40,861 nt of DNA from the IMG/VR virus record IMGVR_UViG_3300045110_000303, positions 1 through 40,861 of that record. One strand, given 5' to 3'. The position numbers and the translations under genes were made by a program. Shown one piece after another: positions 13,707 through 21,214 of this stretch. The notes beneath the pieces were generated by a model. The model saw only the letters and a list, made by a program, of their open reading frames with translations, ran no database searches and was not told where the DNA came from. The DNA comes from a virus. Numbering within the stretch: the first letter of the stretch is position 1; the number at the start of each line of letters is the position of its first letter.

Positions 13707-13732
13707 TCTCTACGCCTACTTAAGAGTAGAGA
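13707..13732 (+). promoter_or_regulatory. Two competing hairpins before the SprT-like gene
   Basis: TCTCTAC (13707-13713) can pair with GTAGAGA (13726-13732), or CTACT (13716-13720) can pair with AGTAG (13725-13729). The two stems share bases and exclude each other. They lie 31 bases before the start codon. Confidence 0.35.
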
Positions 13733-13762
13733 TAGCCCTTTGTCGTAACCCGGAGGCAATCG

Positions 13763-14389
13763 ATGGCACTAACACGCACACAGATGCAGACATTCTTGAA
13801 TCACGGCTGGGGAGAATTCGGTGAGGAAATTTTCCAGACCTGGGCCGAGTACAACGATCGATTCTTCAAGGGCAAACTGAAACCTATTGCGATCGTGCCG
13901 ACGCCCTTGCTGCCCTACGGGCATTGTGTCGGCCTCACAGAGGGCACAAAAAACATGATGCTGGCGGCACCAAGCACACATCACAAAAAGGAATTACGCG
14001 CGGACCGGGGAACGCTGTTGCACGAGATGATTCATCAGTACCTGTTCGAGAACGGGCATGACGCGAAGCACGCGGGCAAGCCTTGGTGCGATTGCGTGAT
14101 GCTGCTGCACAAAACGGTTACCGGCGACGCGCTGTTTTGCGCGCCCGACAAAGTCGGCAAGCTGAAGGGCACCAATAAGTCATACCGCTTCAAGCCGACC
14201 TGCGAAGAGACCGGCGTCGAGAGCTTACCGCAGAAGGATATCGCGCGATGGCCTCACTCGGTGGGCCTCAAGCTCGGCGCATTCGGTGACCCGAAGCGCA
14301 AGCCGAATCGCCGCCCCAAAAAGTGTGCGCCGCGAAACGCGGCCCTTCATGCCGGCGCCCTCGACCTGGCAATGCGCCGCTCTTGTTGA
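13763..14389 (+). CDS. SprT-like zinc metalloprotease
   Basis: A 208-residue protein. Residues 20-130 fit the SprT-like fold: TWAEYNDRFFKGKLKPIAI (start of the domain), TLLHEMIHQYLF with the HExxH zinc motif, and a later His in HDAKHAGKPW as the probable third ligand. SprT/Spartan proteases act on DNA-bound proteins in cells; the phage role is unknown. GGAGG lies seven bases upstream of the ATG. The C-terminal 50 residues are basic and without clear fold. Confidence 0.8.
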   Translation: MALTRTQMQTFLNHGWGEFGEEIFQTWAEYNDRFFKGKLKPIAIVPTPLLPYGHCVGLTEGTKNMMLAAPSTHHKKELRADRGTLLHEMIHQYLFENGHDAKHAGKPWCDCVMLLHKTVTGDALFCAPDKVGKLKGTNKSYRFKPTCEETGVESLPQKDIARWPHSVGLKLGAFGDPKRKPNRRPKKCAPRNAALHAGALDLAMRRSC

Positions 14390-14419
14390 TCGAACCTTGC
14401 ACAATGTGGGAGGCAACAC

Positions 14420-14623
14420 ATGGATATCGAAACGACCCGCCGGTTGCGTGAACGCATCGCCCTTAGCTTGTCGACCGACACCGCCAACGTGGCGGGATGC
14501 ACACTCTCCGAATTGCAGCAGTTCGTAGCGGGCGCAAGACGTTTGTCCGATCCGCAGCTAAGATGGTTGGCGGCACATTGCGGATTCAGCAGGAGCTCGC
14601 ATGTTCAACAGCAAACGCGATGA
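14420..14623 (+). CDS. Small protein of unknown function
   Basis: A 67-residue protein with a strong ribosome-binding site (GGGAGG, seven bases before ATG). The sequence TANVAGCTLSELQQFVAGA followed by LSDPQLRWLAAHCGF suggests a small helix-turn-helix-like bundle. No family recognised. Its end overlaps the next candidate gene. Confidence 0.6.
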   Translation: MDIETTRRLRERIALSLSTDTANVAGCTLSELQQFVAGARRLSDPQLRWLAAHCGFSRSSHVQQQTR

Positions 14624-14776
14624 CAGCGGCGAAGAGGTACTCAGGAGCATGGTTGCCGCGCGGCGGCTCTGCGGCTCGACCGTGCCGGACACCTCGATGA
14701 ACTGGCGCGCAAGATTGTGCGGTGGACGACCGACAACGCGGAGTGCATTCCCTATCGCCCCACAGATGGGCACTGA
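14601..14776 (+). pseudogene. Short gene that appears frameshifted
   Basis: The start at 14601 has AGGAG five bases upstream and reads MFNSKRDDSGEEVLRSMVAA in good style. After about 14665 this frame degrades, while the -1 frame reads ALRLDRAGHLDELARKIVRW and then TTDNAECIPYRPTDGH to a TGA at 14776, but has no start codon of its own. The two parts read naturally as one helical protein of about 58 residues. Either a real or sequencing frameshift lies near 14660-14675, or a programmed shift occurs. Confidence 0.4.
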
Positions 14777-15066
14777 CGCGACCGTTGCGGCGACTTGCGG
14801 GCGGGCGGCTTCGGTCGCGGCGAAGCTTTCGTGTTTTGGTTTTCCTGATCGACACGGCAATCGCGATGGGTATCGCCATCGTGATTCCTCCATTCAAGAC
14901 GAGCGAGGCTCACGCTCAAGCCAAGGGAGCCCATCTCCCTTGGCAGCGCCGCTGGTCCGGCGCTCTCGCTTCCACCCGTCTCGAATCTCGTTCTAGGCTA
15001 CCTACCACCCAATTCTTAAAATAACTCACCAGCGGCCTTCTCTGGCCGAATGCGGGATATTCTGAA
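14777..15066 (+). other. Stretch with only a doubtful ORF
   Basis: The only frame worth noting uses a TTG at 14836 (or a GTG at 14722) and ends at 15024. It has a hydrophobic run, VFLIDTAIAMGIAIVIPPF, followed by EAHAQAKGAH, which looks like a short signal-anchor. No ribosome-binding site is visible at either start, so I do not call it a gene. Nothing else is seen here. Confidence 0.3.
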
Positions 15067-15321
15067 ATGAGCGAGTGGCGGCTTAGACTCGGCACCAGAT
15101 TGACTGGCTTTGTGCTTCGGCCGGATGTGAAGTGGCCCGGCATGTGGCGTATCCATGCCCCCGATGGCCGGGTTTCAGACATGGTCAACCTATCCCGTGC
15201 CAAGGATGCTGCCCGGTCCTGGGCCTTCCCGCGCGGCATCGGCGGTAGTGAGGTCGTCCGTTGGGACTATCGGGAAACGGCACGGGAAGTGTGCCTGAGC
15301 GCGTTTCAGGTCCATGCCTAG
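15067..15321 (+). CDS. Small protein of unknown function
   Basis: An 84-residue protein with RLTGFVLRPDVKWPGMWRIH and a following DGRVSDMVNLSRAKDAARSW. Similar short proteins occur in rhizobial genomes and prophages, by my recollection, without a known role. It overlaps the HNH gene by eight bases. The ribosome-binding site is weak (GGGATATTCTGAA region). Confidence 0.6.
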   Translation: MSEWRLRLGTRLTGFVLRPDVKWPGMWRIHAPDGRVSDMVNLSRAKDAARSWAFPRGIGGSEVVRWDYRETAREVCLSAFQVHA

Positions 15322-15667
15322 CCTCGGCCTACGGCCGGCCAAGGTTCGGCGTTTGGCCCCGCTGTTCCGTACCCTGGACGGACGTACCACCCCACTGCTG
15401 AAGGACGACGACCGAGCCTACCGCACACCTGCCTACCGTGAGTGGCGTGCTGCGGTGGTGGGTAGGGCAGGCGGACAGTGCGAGGCCAACGACGACGATG
15501 GGTTCCGATGCACCAGGGCGTGGCCCGAGCATCGGATGTTCGCCGACCACATCCATGAGTTGCGTGATGGTGGGTCGGTGCTCGACCTCAACAACGGCCA
15601 ATGTCTCTGTGCTTCACACCATCGGCGCAAAACAATCGAGGCGCAGGTTAGGAGAATAAAATGCTAA
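15314..15667 (+). CDS. HNH endonuclease (terminase-associated)
   Basis: A 117-residue HNH protein. The pattern in order: YRTPAYREWRAAVVGRAGG, a CEAND...FRC metal pair, FADHIHELRDGG (His-His), LDLNNGQCLCASHHRRKT (Asn and His with Cys ligands). HNH proteins of this size lie next to terminase genes in many HK97-type phages, where they are needed for cos or pac cleavage together with the large terminase. Its place 118 bases before the small terminase fits this. Confidence 0.85.
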   Translation: MPSLGLRPAKVRRLAPLFRTLDGRTTPLLKDDDRAYRTPAYREWRAAVVGRAGGQCEANDDDGFRCTRAWPEHRMFADHIHELRDGGSVLDLNNGQCLCASHHRRKTIEAQVRRIKC

Positions 15668-15762
15668 GTGCACGGGGGGGCGTATCCAAAAACATGAAAA
15701 ACCCCCACAGCGTAGAGCCCCGGCTTTGCATTCCCGCATTAATTATTTTGAAGGAGAATTTT

Positions 15763-15783
15763 TTGCTAGAGGCAGCGAGGTGA
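15763..15783 (+). CDS. Possible leader peptide (uORF) before small terminase
   Basis: AAGGAG at 15751-15756 stands six bases before a TTG that opens a six-codon frame (MLEAAR, stop TGA 15781-15783). The terminase small subunit starts two bases later in a different frame, with its own GAGG. The best ribosome-binding site here thus serves the leader, suggesting coupled re-initiation. It may also simply be a sequence without function. Confidence 0.3.
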   Translation: MLEAAR

Positions 15784-15784
15784 G

Positions 15785-16102
15785 ATGACGACGATGGAAA
15801 GAGAAGATGGTTCTTCGCCGGGTTCTGTGCCGGTAAAGCGAGGTCGGGGTCGGCGGCCGAATGTACAACCTGGGGTTCCGGCGGGTGCGATGCCGTTGGA
15901 TTACATGCTGGCGGTGATCCGTGACCCGAATGCGGGCACGGCGCGGCGCGACAAGTTGGCGATTGCCGCGGCGCCGTACTGTCACCCGCGGGTTGCGGAA
16001 AGCACCAGGGGCAAGAAGGATTTACAGGCCGACGCCGCGGCGACGGCTGGCGCGGCCACCGAGTGGGCCAGCGACCTGGAGTTCGACGGCCGGGCTAATT
16101 GA
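15785..16102 (+). CDS. terS: Terminase small subunit (candidate)
   Basis: A 105-residue protein directly upstream of the large terminase. The N-terminus is basic and disordered (KRGRGRRPNVQ); the core MPLDYMLAVIRDPNAGTARR followed by LAIAAAPYCHPR is the pattern I associate with small terminases of rhizobial HK97-type phages. It recognises phage DNA for packaging. The function is called mainly from position and that pattern. Confidence 0.65.
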   Translation: MTTMEREDGSSPGSVPVKRGRGRRPNVQPGVPAGAMPLDYMLAVIRDPNAGTARRDKLAIAAAPYCHPRVAESTRGKKDLQADAAATAGAATEWASDLEFDGRAN

Positions 16103-16105
16103 CCA

Positions 16106-16333
16106 CTACAAATTACCGGCTATGCAGCACTTCGCTCCTGGATTGAATGGGCATCCTGCCAACATGTCCTCCCGCGAGAAGCCCCACGATTTTCGAGCCC
16201 TCTCGCACTGTTGTTTTGTGGTTAACACTTCCACTTTTGCCGGTGGAATGGATGCGACGACGATGAGCAAAAAGATTGCGGTCCCGCAGAGTACGAGGAT
16301 CACGGTGGCTATAATTGTCTTGAATACATGCAT
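16106..16333 (-). CDS. Antisense single-pass membrane protein between terS and terL (moron candidate)
   Basis: This 75-residue frame on the opposite strand fills the 300-base gap between the terminase genes, where the plus strand carries no gene. It starts MHVFKTIIATVILVLCGTAI, has one membrane helix (about residues 5-27), and a soluble tail with five cysteines (CERARKSW, GCPFNPGAKCC). The ribosome-binding site is weak. Codon choice and the clean membrane-plus-tail layout favour a real gene. It may be expressed from the prophage. Confidence 0.5.
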   Translation of the reverse strand: MHVFKTIIATVILVLCGTAIFLLIVVASIPPAKVEVLTTKQQCERARKSWGFSREDMLAGCPFNPGAKCCIAGNL

Positions 16334-16404
16334 GCCGATGATCGCTAGACCATTGGCCCGGCCTGTCTTGGCGGATCGCGCCAGGGGTTTGCGCAAGTAG
16401 GCCA

Positions 16405-18087
16405 ATGATGCTGACGCGGTCCTGGGACACGGCGGTTGTCGATTGGGAGGAGCGCATCCTCGACGGCCGCTCGCTGGTGCCCGAGCTGCCGCTGTTCAAG
16501 GCCGAGGCGGCGAAGGCGTTGCGGGTGTTCAAGCGGCTACGGCTGCCGGACGTGATTGGGACGCCGACGATGGGGGAGGTCTGCGGGCCGTGGTTTTTCC
16601 CGATCGTCGAGGCGTTGTTTGGTTCCTACGATCCCGCAACCAACACGCGGCACATCTCGGAGGTGTTTCAGCTCATTCCGAAAGGGAACAGCAAGAGCTC
16701 GAACGGGGGTGCGGTGATGGTGACCGCGCTGATCTGCAATCGGAGACCGGAAGCGGAATACCTGTTCATCGCGCCGACGATCGAGGTGGCGACGATTGCC
16801 TACCGGCAAGCGAAGGGCACGATCAAGCTCGACCCCGAGCTGACGAAGCTGTTTCAGGTGCAGGACAACCTCAAGAAGATCACGCACCGGGTCTCGGGCG
16901 CGACGTTGCAGATCAAGGCGGCTGATACGGACACCATCACGGGTTCGAAAGCTGTCGGGACGATGATTGATGAAACGCACCAGTTCGCCAGGAAGGCAAA
17001 CGCCGCCGACATTTTCATCGAGCTGCGCGGCGCGTTGACGAAAAGACCGGACGGGTTTTTGTTTCAGACGACGACGCAATCAAAGCAAAGCCCATCCGGC
17101 GTGTTTGCGTCCGAGCTGGCGATGGCGCGCGCGGTGCGCGACGGCACGGCGAAGATGCCGACGCTGCTGCCGGTGCTGTACGAGCTGCCGGACCGGCTCG
17201 CGCGCGACAATGGCTGGAAGGAGCGGCGCTACTGGCCGCTGGTCAATCCGAATCTCGGGCGCAGTACGTCCGAGGACTTCCTCGCGCGCGAGGTGATGCG
17301 GGCCGAGGCGGACGGGCCGGGTGCGGTGGCGCTGATCGCGTCGCAGCACTTCAACGTGCAAGTCGGGCTGAGCTTGCGCGAGAATGGCTGGCCTGGCGCA
17401 GAGTATTGGGAAGCGGCCGAGGACGCGGCACTGACGCTCGAGGAAATCCTGATTCGTTCCGAGGTCGTCGTGGTCGGGATCGACGGCGGCGGGCTCGATG
17501 ATTTGTTTGGCGTTGCCGTGGTCGGGCGCTGTCGCGAGACGCTCGACTGGCTGGTCTGGACGCATGCGTGGTGTCATCGCAGCGTGCTGGAGCGGCGCAA
17601 GTCGATCGCGTCGCGGCTCGAGCAGGCGCAAGGCGCGGGCGAGCTCACGATCGTCGAGCATGCAGCGGAAGATATCGAGCAGATCGTGGCGCTGATCGCC
17701 GACATCGACGAGCGCAAGCTGCTGGCCTGCGTGGCGGTCGACCCGGCGGGTATTGGTGAGCTAGTCGAGAGTCTGCGCACCATCGATATAACGCAAGAGG
17801 GCGATCGGCTGGTGGGCGCGCCGCAAGGCTATCAGCTCATGAATGCCTTGAAGACATGCGAAAGAAAACTTGAGAACGGCAGCATAAAACACGCACCGTC
17901 CAAGCTGGCGGATTGGTGCGTGGGCAACATAAAAATCGAAGCCACGGCCACGGCAATCAGAGCCACAAAGGCCAACGCGGGCGATGCAAAAATTGATGTG
18001 GCGATGGGGTTGTTCGATGCGGTCACGGTGATGGTGCGTGATCCGCAGCCGCAGTGGAAGGTCGACATTGAGTCTCTCATTGCCTGA
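16405..18087 (+). CDS. terL: Terminase large subunit (HK97-type)
   Basis: A 560-residue DNA packaging motor. ATPase: Walker A variant IPKGNSKSS at 91-99, Walker B GTMIDE with Asp189/Glu190, and a coupling motif FQTTTQS near 220. Nuclease: VVVVGIDGGGLDD with Asp360 near the centre, a second acidic site in ACVAVDPAGIGE, and a late Asp in GDAKIDVAMGLFDAV. It cuts and pumps concatemeric phage DNA into the prohead. The ATG at 16405 is followed by another ATG; GTAGG is nearby. Confidence 0.95.
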   Translation: MMLTRSWDTAVVDWEERILDGRSLVPELPLFKAEAAKALRVFKRLRLPDVIGTPTMGEVCGPWFFPIVEALFGSYDPATNTRHISEVFQLIPKGNSKSSNGGAVMVTALICNRRPEAEYLFIAPTIEVATIAYRQAKGTIKLDPELTKLFQVQDNLKKITHRVSGATLQIKAADTDTITGSKAVGTMIDETHQFARKANAADIFIELRGALTKRPDGFLFQTTTQSKQSPSGVFASELAMARAVRDGTAKMPTLLPVLYELPDRLARDNGWKERRYWPLVNPNLGRSTSEDFLAREVMRAEADGPGAVALIASQHFNVQVGLSLRENGWPGAEYWEAAEDAALTLEEILIRSEVVVVGIDGGGLDDLFGVAVVGRCRETLDWLVWTHAWCHRSVLERRKSIASRLEQAQGAGELTIVEHAAEDIEQIVALIADIDERKLLACVAVDPAGIGELVESLRTIDITQEGDRLVGAPQGYQLMNALKTCERKLENGSIKHAPSKLADWCVGNIKIEATATAIRATKANAGDAKIDVAMGLFDAVTVMVRDPQPQWKVDIESLIA

Positions 18088-18121
18088 AGCGTGATCACAA
18101 AACCGAAGGAAGGAAAACGTC

Positions 18122-18466
18122 ATGCCACTCAGCATTGTCGACGGACCGACTATTCTTGCGGGCGAGGCGCTCTCGGATGGGGTCGACTGCTCGGCGGGCA
18201 CCATTGTCCGCATCACGGTGCCGCAGGAATTCACGCCGGCCAATTTGACTTTTCAGGTGAGTACAGACGGCAACTTTTATAACGACCTGTTCACGGCAAG
18301 CGGCGCCGAGGTCACCGTTGTGGCCCATGGAAGCACCGGCATTGTGGTGCCGGAGCCTTGGACAAAGTCGATCAACTTCATCAAGCTCAGATCAGGCTCC
18401 CGCACGCATCCGATTGCCCAGCACGTTGACTGCAAGTTCGCGATCGCGGTCGAGGCCGCGCCTTAG
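18122..18466 (+). CDS. Putative virion-associated protein of unknown function
   Basis: A 114-residue protein rich in beta-strand, VRITVPQEFTPANLTFQVST, and ending with HVDCKFAIAVEAAP. GAAGG lies seven bases upstream. It sits between the large terminase and the capsid gene, where phages often keep head decoration or completion proteins. I do not recognise the family. Confidence 0.55.
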   Translation: MPLSIVDGPTILAGEALSDGVDCSAGTIVRITVPQEFTPANLTFQVSTDGNFYNDLFTASGAEVTVVAHGSTGIVVPEPWTKSINFIKLRSGSRTHPIAQHVDCKFAIAVEAAP

Positions 18467-18555
18467 GCGCAGGCCAGGATCAGCAGCCCGATGGAGATCA
18501 GGGCAAGCGGGTCGGTGAAGACGTCGGCTGCGATCTCGATGATGGCCTTAAACAT
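18463..18555 (-). CDS. Tiny membrane protein on the opposite strand with its own promoter
   Basis: A 30-residue peptide, MFKAIIEIAADVFTDPLALI followed by SIGLLILACA, with an amphipathic start and a hydrophobic end. AGAGGGA stands eight bases before the ATG at 18555. Its stop overlaps the stop of the plus-strand gene by three bases. A promoter-like pair (TTGACC, TATTTT, 16-base spacer) precedes it. It has the features of a prophage-expressed moron gene; function unknown. Confidence 0.5.
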   Translation of the reverse strand: MFKAIIEIAADVFTDPLALISIGLLILACA

Positions 18556-18584
18556 TGGTCTGTTCCCTCTGTTCTGATGAAAGT

Positions 18585-18612
18585 AAAATATAGTATTTAC
18601 CTAAGAGGTCAA
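18585..18612 (-). promoter_or_regulatory. Candidate promoter for the 30-residue antisense gene
   Basis: On the minus strand TTGACC (18612-18607), a 16-base spacer and TATTTT (18590-18585) make a sigma-70-like promoter about 25 bases before the ribosome-binding site. The direct repeat ATAGTATT at 18590-18597 and 18612-18619, 22 bases apart (two helix turns), overlaps both boxes and could be an operator. This is the AT-richest spot of the late region. Confidence 0.45.
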
Positions 18613-18666
18613 TAGTATTCGCGCGCGATTATTTGGACAACACAGTAAAGGCAAGTCAAGCAAACA

Positions 18667-18759
18667 ATGACCGACCGCGACGTGGTGAAGGCCGTGGGGC
18701 TCATCGCGCTCGCGGCCGCGCTCGCGATCGTGTTCGTCGCGCTGATGTTCACGTTCTGA
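18667..18759 (+). CDS. Tiny single-pass membrane protein (30 residues)
   Basis: The frame reads MTDRDVVKAVGLIALAAALA and ends IVFVALMFTF, a charged N-terminus plus one hydrophobic helix. It is built like the 28-residue protein at 11988. The ribosome-binding site is weak (AAGG about 14 bases upstream). It ends 16 bases before the capsid gene. Too short for a function call. Confidence 0.45.
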   Translation: MTDRDVVKAVGLIALAAALAIVFVALMFTF

Positions 18760-18775
18760 AACAAGGTCAACAGTC

Positions 18776-20749
18776 ATGCCTAATCGTCTATCGGCAGAGG
18801 GCGTCGTCTATAAAACCCACGCCGCCAAGGTCAACGGCCAGGAGTTTGTCCTCTCGGACGAGACGCCCGACCGCATGGACGACGTGATCATGGCGGATGG
18901 CTGGGACCTGGCGTCGTTCCAGAAAAACCCGATCGCGCTGTTCAACCACAACAGCAATGCGCCGATCGGCAAGTGGGCCAACGTCCGCGTCGTGGACAAG
19001 CAACTGCGCGGCCATCTCGAACTCGCGCCGGCCGGCACCAGCGATCGCATCGACGAGATCCGCAAGCTGATCGAGGCCGGCATTCTGCGCGCCGTCAGTG
19101 TCGGTTTCCGCCCGAAGGAATCCAAGCCACGGCCGGAATCCGATTTCGGCATGTTCTTCACCAGGGCCGAATTGGTCGAGACCAGCCTGGTCTCTGTGCC
19201 AGCAAACCCGAATGCGCTGGCGATCGCCAAGTCGCTCAAGATTTCACCCGTGACCATCAATCTCGTTTTCGCCGGGGAAGGCAAAGAAAACGAAGTCAGA
19301 CGGCGCGGGTTCACCGGCGGGCAAGCCGACACACCACGAATTGGAAAGGGCGCGACCATGTCGCTCGCTCAAAAGATCAAAGAAAGAGAAGCCTCGATCC
19401 TCGACAAGACCGGCAAGCTCGATGCGCTGCACGACGCCGTCGGCGACGGCGACTATCCGAATGATTTGCTGGAGACAGTGAAAAAGGCAAACGCCGAGAT
19501 TGCGCACGACCGGGAAATCCTGGCGACGTTGCGCGACAGCGAACGCAATCTCGCCGTGAATAGCGACGACGGCGGCCGGATGCCTGCGGTGATCAAGCAA
19601 GGCAACGGCTATAGCGCGCCGCAACTGCAACGACCGTTCGGCGTCGAACGCAAAAAGCTCGATCCGATCGATCTGCTTTGCCGTTCGGCCGCCTTGCGCC
19701 TGCTGGCACATCACGAGCGAAAGCCGGTGATGGATGTCACCCGCGCCATCTATGGCGAGGATGAGCCACTCAAGGCGGTGGTCGATTGGCAGACCAGGGC
19801 GGCCTCGGCCGCAGCCATGACCACGGTGACCGGATGGGCGAAGGAGCTGGCGCAACAGACCGTCGTCGAGTTCATGGATATCCTGAAGGCGGCCTCGGTA
19901 TTCGGGCCGCTATCGGGCATGGGCCTGGCACTCGGGTTTGGCCGCAACGCTAAAATCCTCATCCCGACACGGTCGCGAACGCCAACCATCGCCGGGTCGT
20001 TCGTCGGGGAAGGGTTGCCGATTCCGGTTCGGCAGGGCGCGTTCACGTCGCTCCCACTGACGCCCATGAAAATGGCGGTCATCACGACCTGGACGCGCGA
20101 GCTCGACGAGCATTCGATCCCGGCGATCGAGGGCTTGCTGCGTGATGCCGTCGTCTACGACACCTCGGTTGCGATCGACGCCATCCTGCTCGACGCCAAC
20201 GCTGCGACGGCGATTCGGCCCGCCGGCATCCTCAACGGCGTGTCCGGCCTGACCCCGACCGCCGGCGGCGGCTTTGCCGCTCTCACCGGCGACGTCAAGC
20301 AGTTGAGCGGTGCGCTGCTCACCGGCACGCTCGGCAACGTGCGCAAGCCGACCTGGCTGATGAACCCGCAACAGGTCAACAGCGCGGGCTTTGCCATCGC
20401 CACCGGCGCCGGCGTGTTCCCGTTCCGCGACGAGATCAGCCAGGGCCGCCTCGGCGGCTGGCCGATCATCCAATCCGGCACGGTGCCGGCGGGGACCGTG
20501 ATCGTGATCGATGCCGCCGACTTCGTCAGTGTGACGGGAGACGGGCCGCGGTTCGAGATTTCGGATCAGGCCACGCTGCATATGGAAGACACCGCGCCGA
20601 CCGACATCTCGACGTCGGGCACCGCGGTCGCCTTCCCGGCCAAGAGCATGTTCCAGACCGACATGCTGGCCCTGCGGATGATCATGCCGTTGACCTGGGG
20701 AATCCGCCGCACTGGGACCGTGGCCTGGGTGGCGGGGGTCACCTGGTAA
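18776..20749 (+). CDS. Prohead protease-major capsid protein fusion (HK97 fold)
   Basis: A 657-residue fusion. Residues 1-165 are an HK97/S78-like prohead protease: ALFNHNSNAPIGKW with His58, RAVSVGFRP with Ser108 and VETSLVSVPANPNA. Residues 195-265 are a charged coiled-coil that matches a delta/scaffold domain. Residues about 275-657 are the HK97-fold capsid protein, with TPTIAGSFVGEGLPIP and a P-domain-like ending. A strong internal Shine-Dalgarno sequence allows separate translation of the capsid part from Met195. The protease would mature the shell by removing the scaffold segment. Confidence 0.92.
   Translation: MPNRLSAEGVVYKTHAAKVNGQEFVLSDETPDRMDDVIMADGWDLASFQKNPIALFNHNSNAPIGKWANVRVVDKQLRGHLELAPAGTSDRIDEIRKLIEAGILRAVSVGFRPKESKPRPESDFGMFFTRAELVETSLVSVPANPNALAIAKSLKISPVTINLVFAGEGKENEVRRRGFTGGQADTPRIGKGATMSLAQKIKEREASILDKTGKLDALHDAVGDGDYPNDLLETVKKANAEIAHDREILATLRDSERNLAVNSDDGGRMPAVIKQGNGYSAPQLQRPFGVERKKLDPIDLLCRSAALRLLAHHERKPVMDVTRAIYGEDEPLKAVVDWQTRAASAAAMTTVTGWAKELAQQTVVEFMDILKAASVFGPLSGMGLALGFGRNAKILIPTRSRTPTIAGSFVGEGLPIPVRQGAFTSLPLTPMKMAVITTWTRELDEHSIPAIEGLLRDAVVYDTSVAIDAILLDANAATAIRPAGILNGVSGLTPTAGGGFAALTGDVKQLSGALLTGTLGNVRKPTWLMNPQQVNSAGFAIATGAGVFPFRDEISQGRLGGWPIIQSGTVPAGTVIVIDAADFVSVTGDGPRFEISDQATLHMEDTAPTDISTSGTAVAFPAKSMFQTDMLALRMIMPLTWGIRRTGTVAWVAGVTW
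19343..19360 (+). promoter_or_regulatory. Internal ribosome-binding site and start for free capsid protein
   Basis: GGAAAGGG at 19343-19350 stands seven bases before an in-frame ATG at 19358-19360 (Met195 of the fusion), exactly at the border between the protease and the coiled-coil/capsid parts. Initiation here would give a 463-residue capsid precursor, so the fusion could be made in small amounts and free capsid protein in bulk. Confidence 0.65.
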
Positions 20750-20774
20750 CAACCCGCAACAGAAGGAGTCAGTG

Positions 20775-20948
20775 ATGGCTAAGCAATATCAAGGCAAACC
20801 GGTTCGCAATTCGCGCCCTGCGCGCGAAGGCGACGATGGGTTTCTCAAGGACACCGGCCAAGTCGTTGTCACGCTCGAGGACGGTACCGAGAAGACCGTC
20901 AAGGGCAGCGAGGTAACGGACAAGCCAACAGAAGGAGGTCAAAAATGA
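20775..20948 (+). CDS. Small protein of unknown function, head region
   Basis: A 57-residue protein with AGGAG eight bases before the ATG. The sequence includes FLKDTGQVVVTLEDGTEKTV, a short strand-rich unit. Its last codons carry the GGAGGT that serves as ribosome-binding site for the next gene, with which it overlaps by ATGA. Confidence 0.65.
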   Translation: MAKQYQGKPVRNSRPAREGDDGFLKDTGQVVVTLEDGTEKTVKGSEVTDKPTEGGQK

Positions 20949-21214
20949 CCGACAACGAACAGACGACAGCCGCGAAAAAGCGGCTCGCCGACGAGCGCGC
21001 GGCCCGCGACAAGGCAAACGAGCAGCAGGTCAAGACGGCTTCGGGAATCAAACCCACGCCGACGCAGGAAGAGAATGACCTCGCGGCTTTGGGTGTTCAT
21101 CTCATGGAACACGAGCACGACGGCAGTGCCGACCCGAATGAGCCGCAGACAAAGCAGGCCGAGGCCGGCAAACGTGGCAACTACCAGACCAGGACCGCGA
21201 CGCCAGCAACATGA
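20945..21214 (+). CDS. Small charged protein of unknown function
   Basis: An 89-residue, highly charged, probably disordered or helical protein, AAKKRLADERAARDKANEQQ near the start. It lies between the capsid and portal genes and overlaps both neighbours by four bases. Possibly a head assembly factor; no family recognised. Confidence 0.6.
   Translation: MTDNEQTTAAKKRLADERAARDKANEQQVKTASGIKPTPTQEENDLAALGVHLMEHEHDGSADPNEPQTKQAEAGKRGNYQTRTATPAT

Larger units (their letters stand above)
13264..13762. promoter_or_regulatory. Regulatory gap before the late region
   Basis: A 499-base stretch with no convincing gene on either strand. It contains, in order, a terminator-like hairpin (13266-13296), a strong imperfect hairpin (13399-13429), a perfect 9-bp dyad (13582-13604) and a switchable hairpin (13707-13732) flanked by an imperfect 22-base direct repeat (about 13682-13703 and 13735-13757: CCTTGTCG..ATCCGGCGGC versus CTTTGTCG..ACCCGGAGGC). 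The second repeat copy includes the ribosome-binding site of the SprT-like gene. It probably separates replication from late transcription. Confidence 0.5.

Noticed and set aside
13451-13759. 102-residue minus-strand frame in the gap before the SprT-like gene
   Set aside because: Basic, low-complexity sequence over an area full of dyads and repeats; no ribosome-binding site, no neighbour on that strand.
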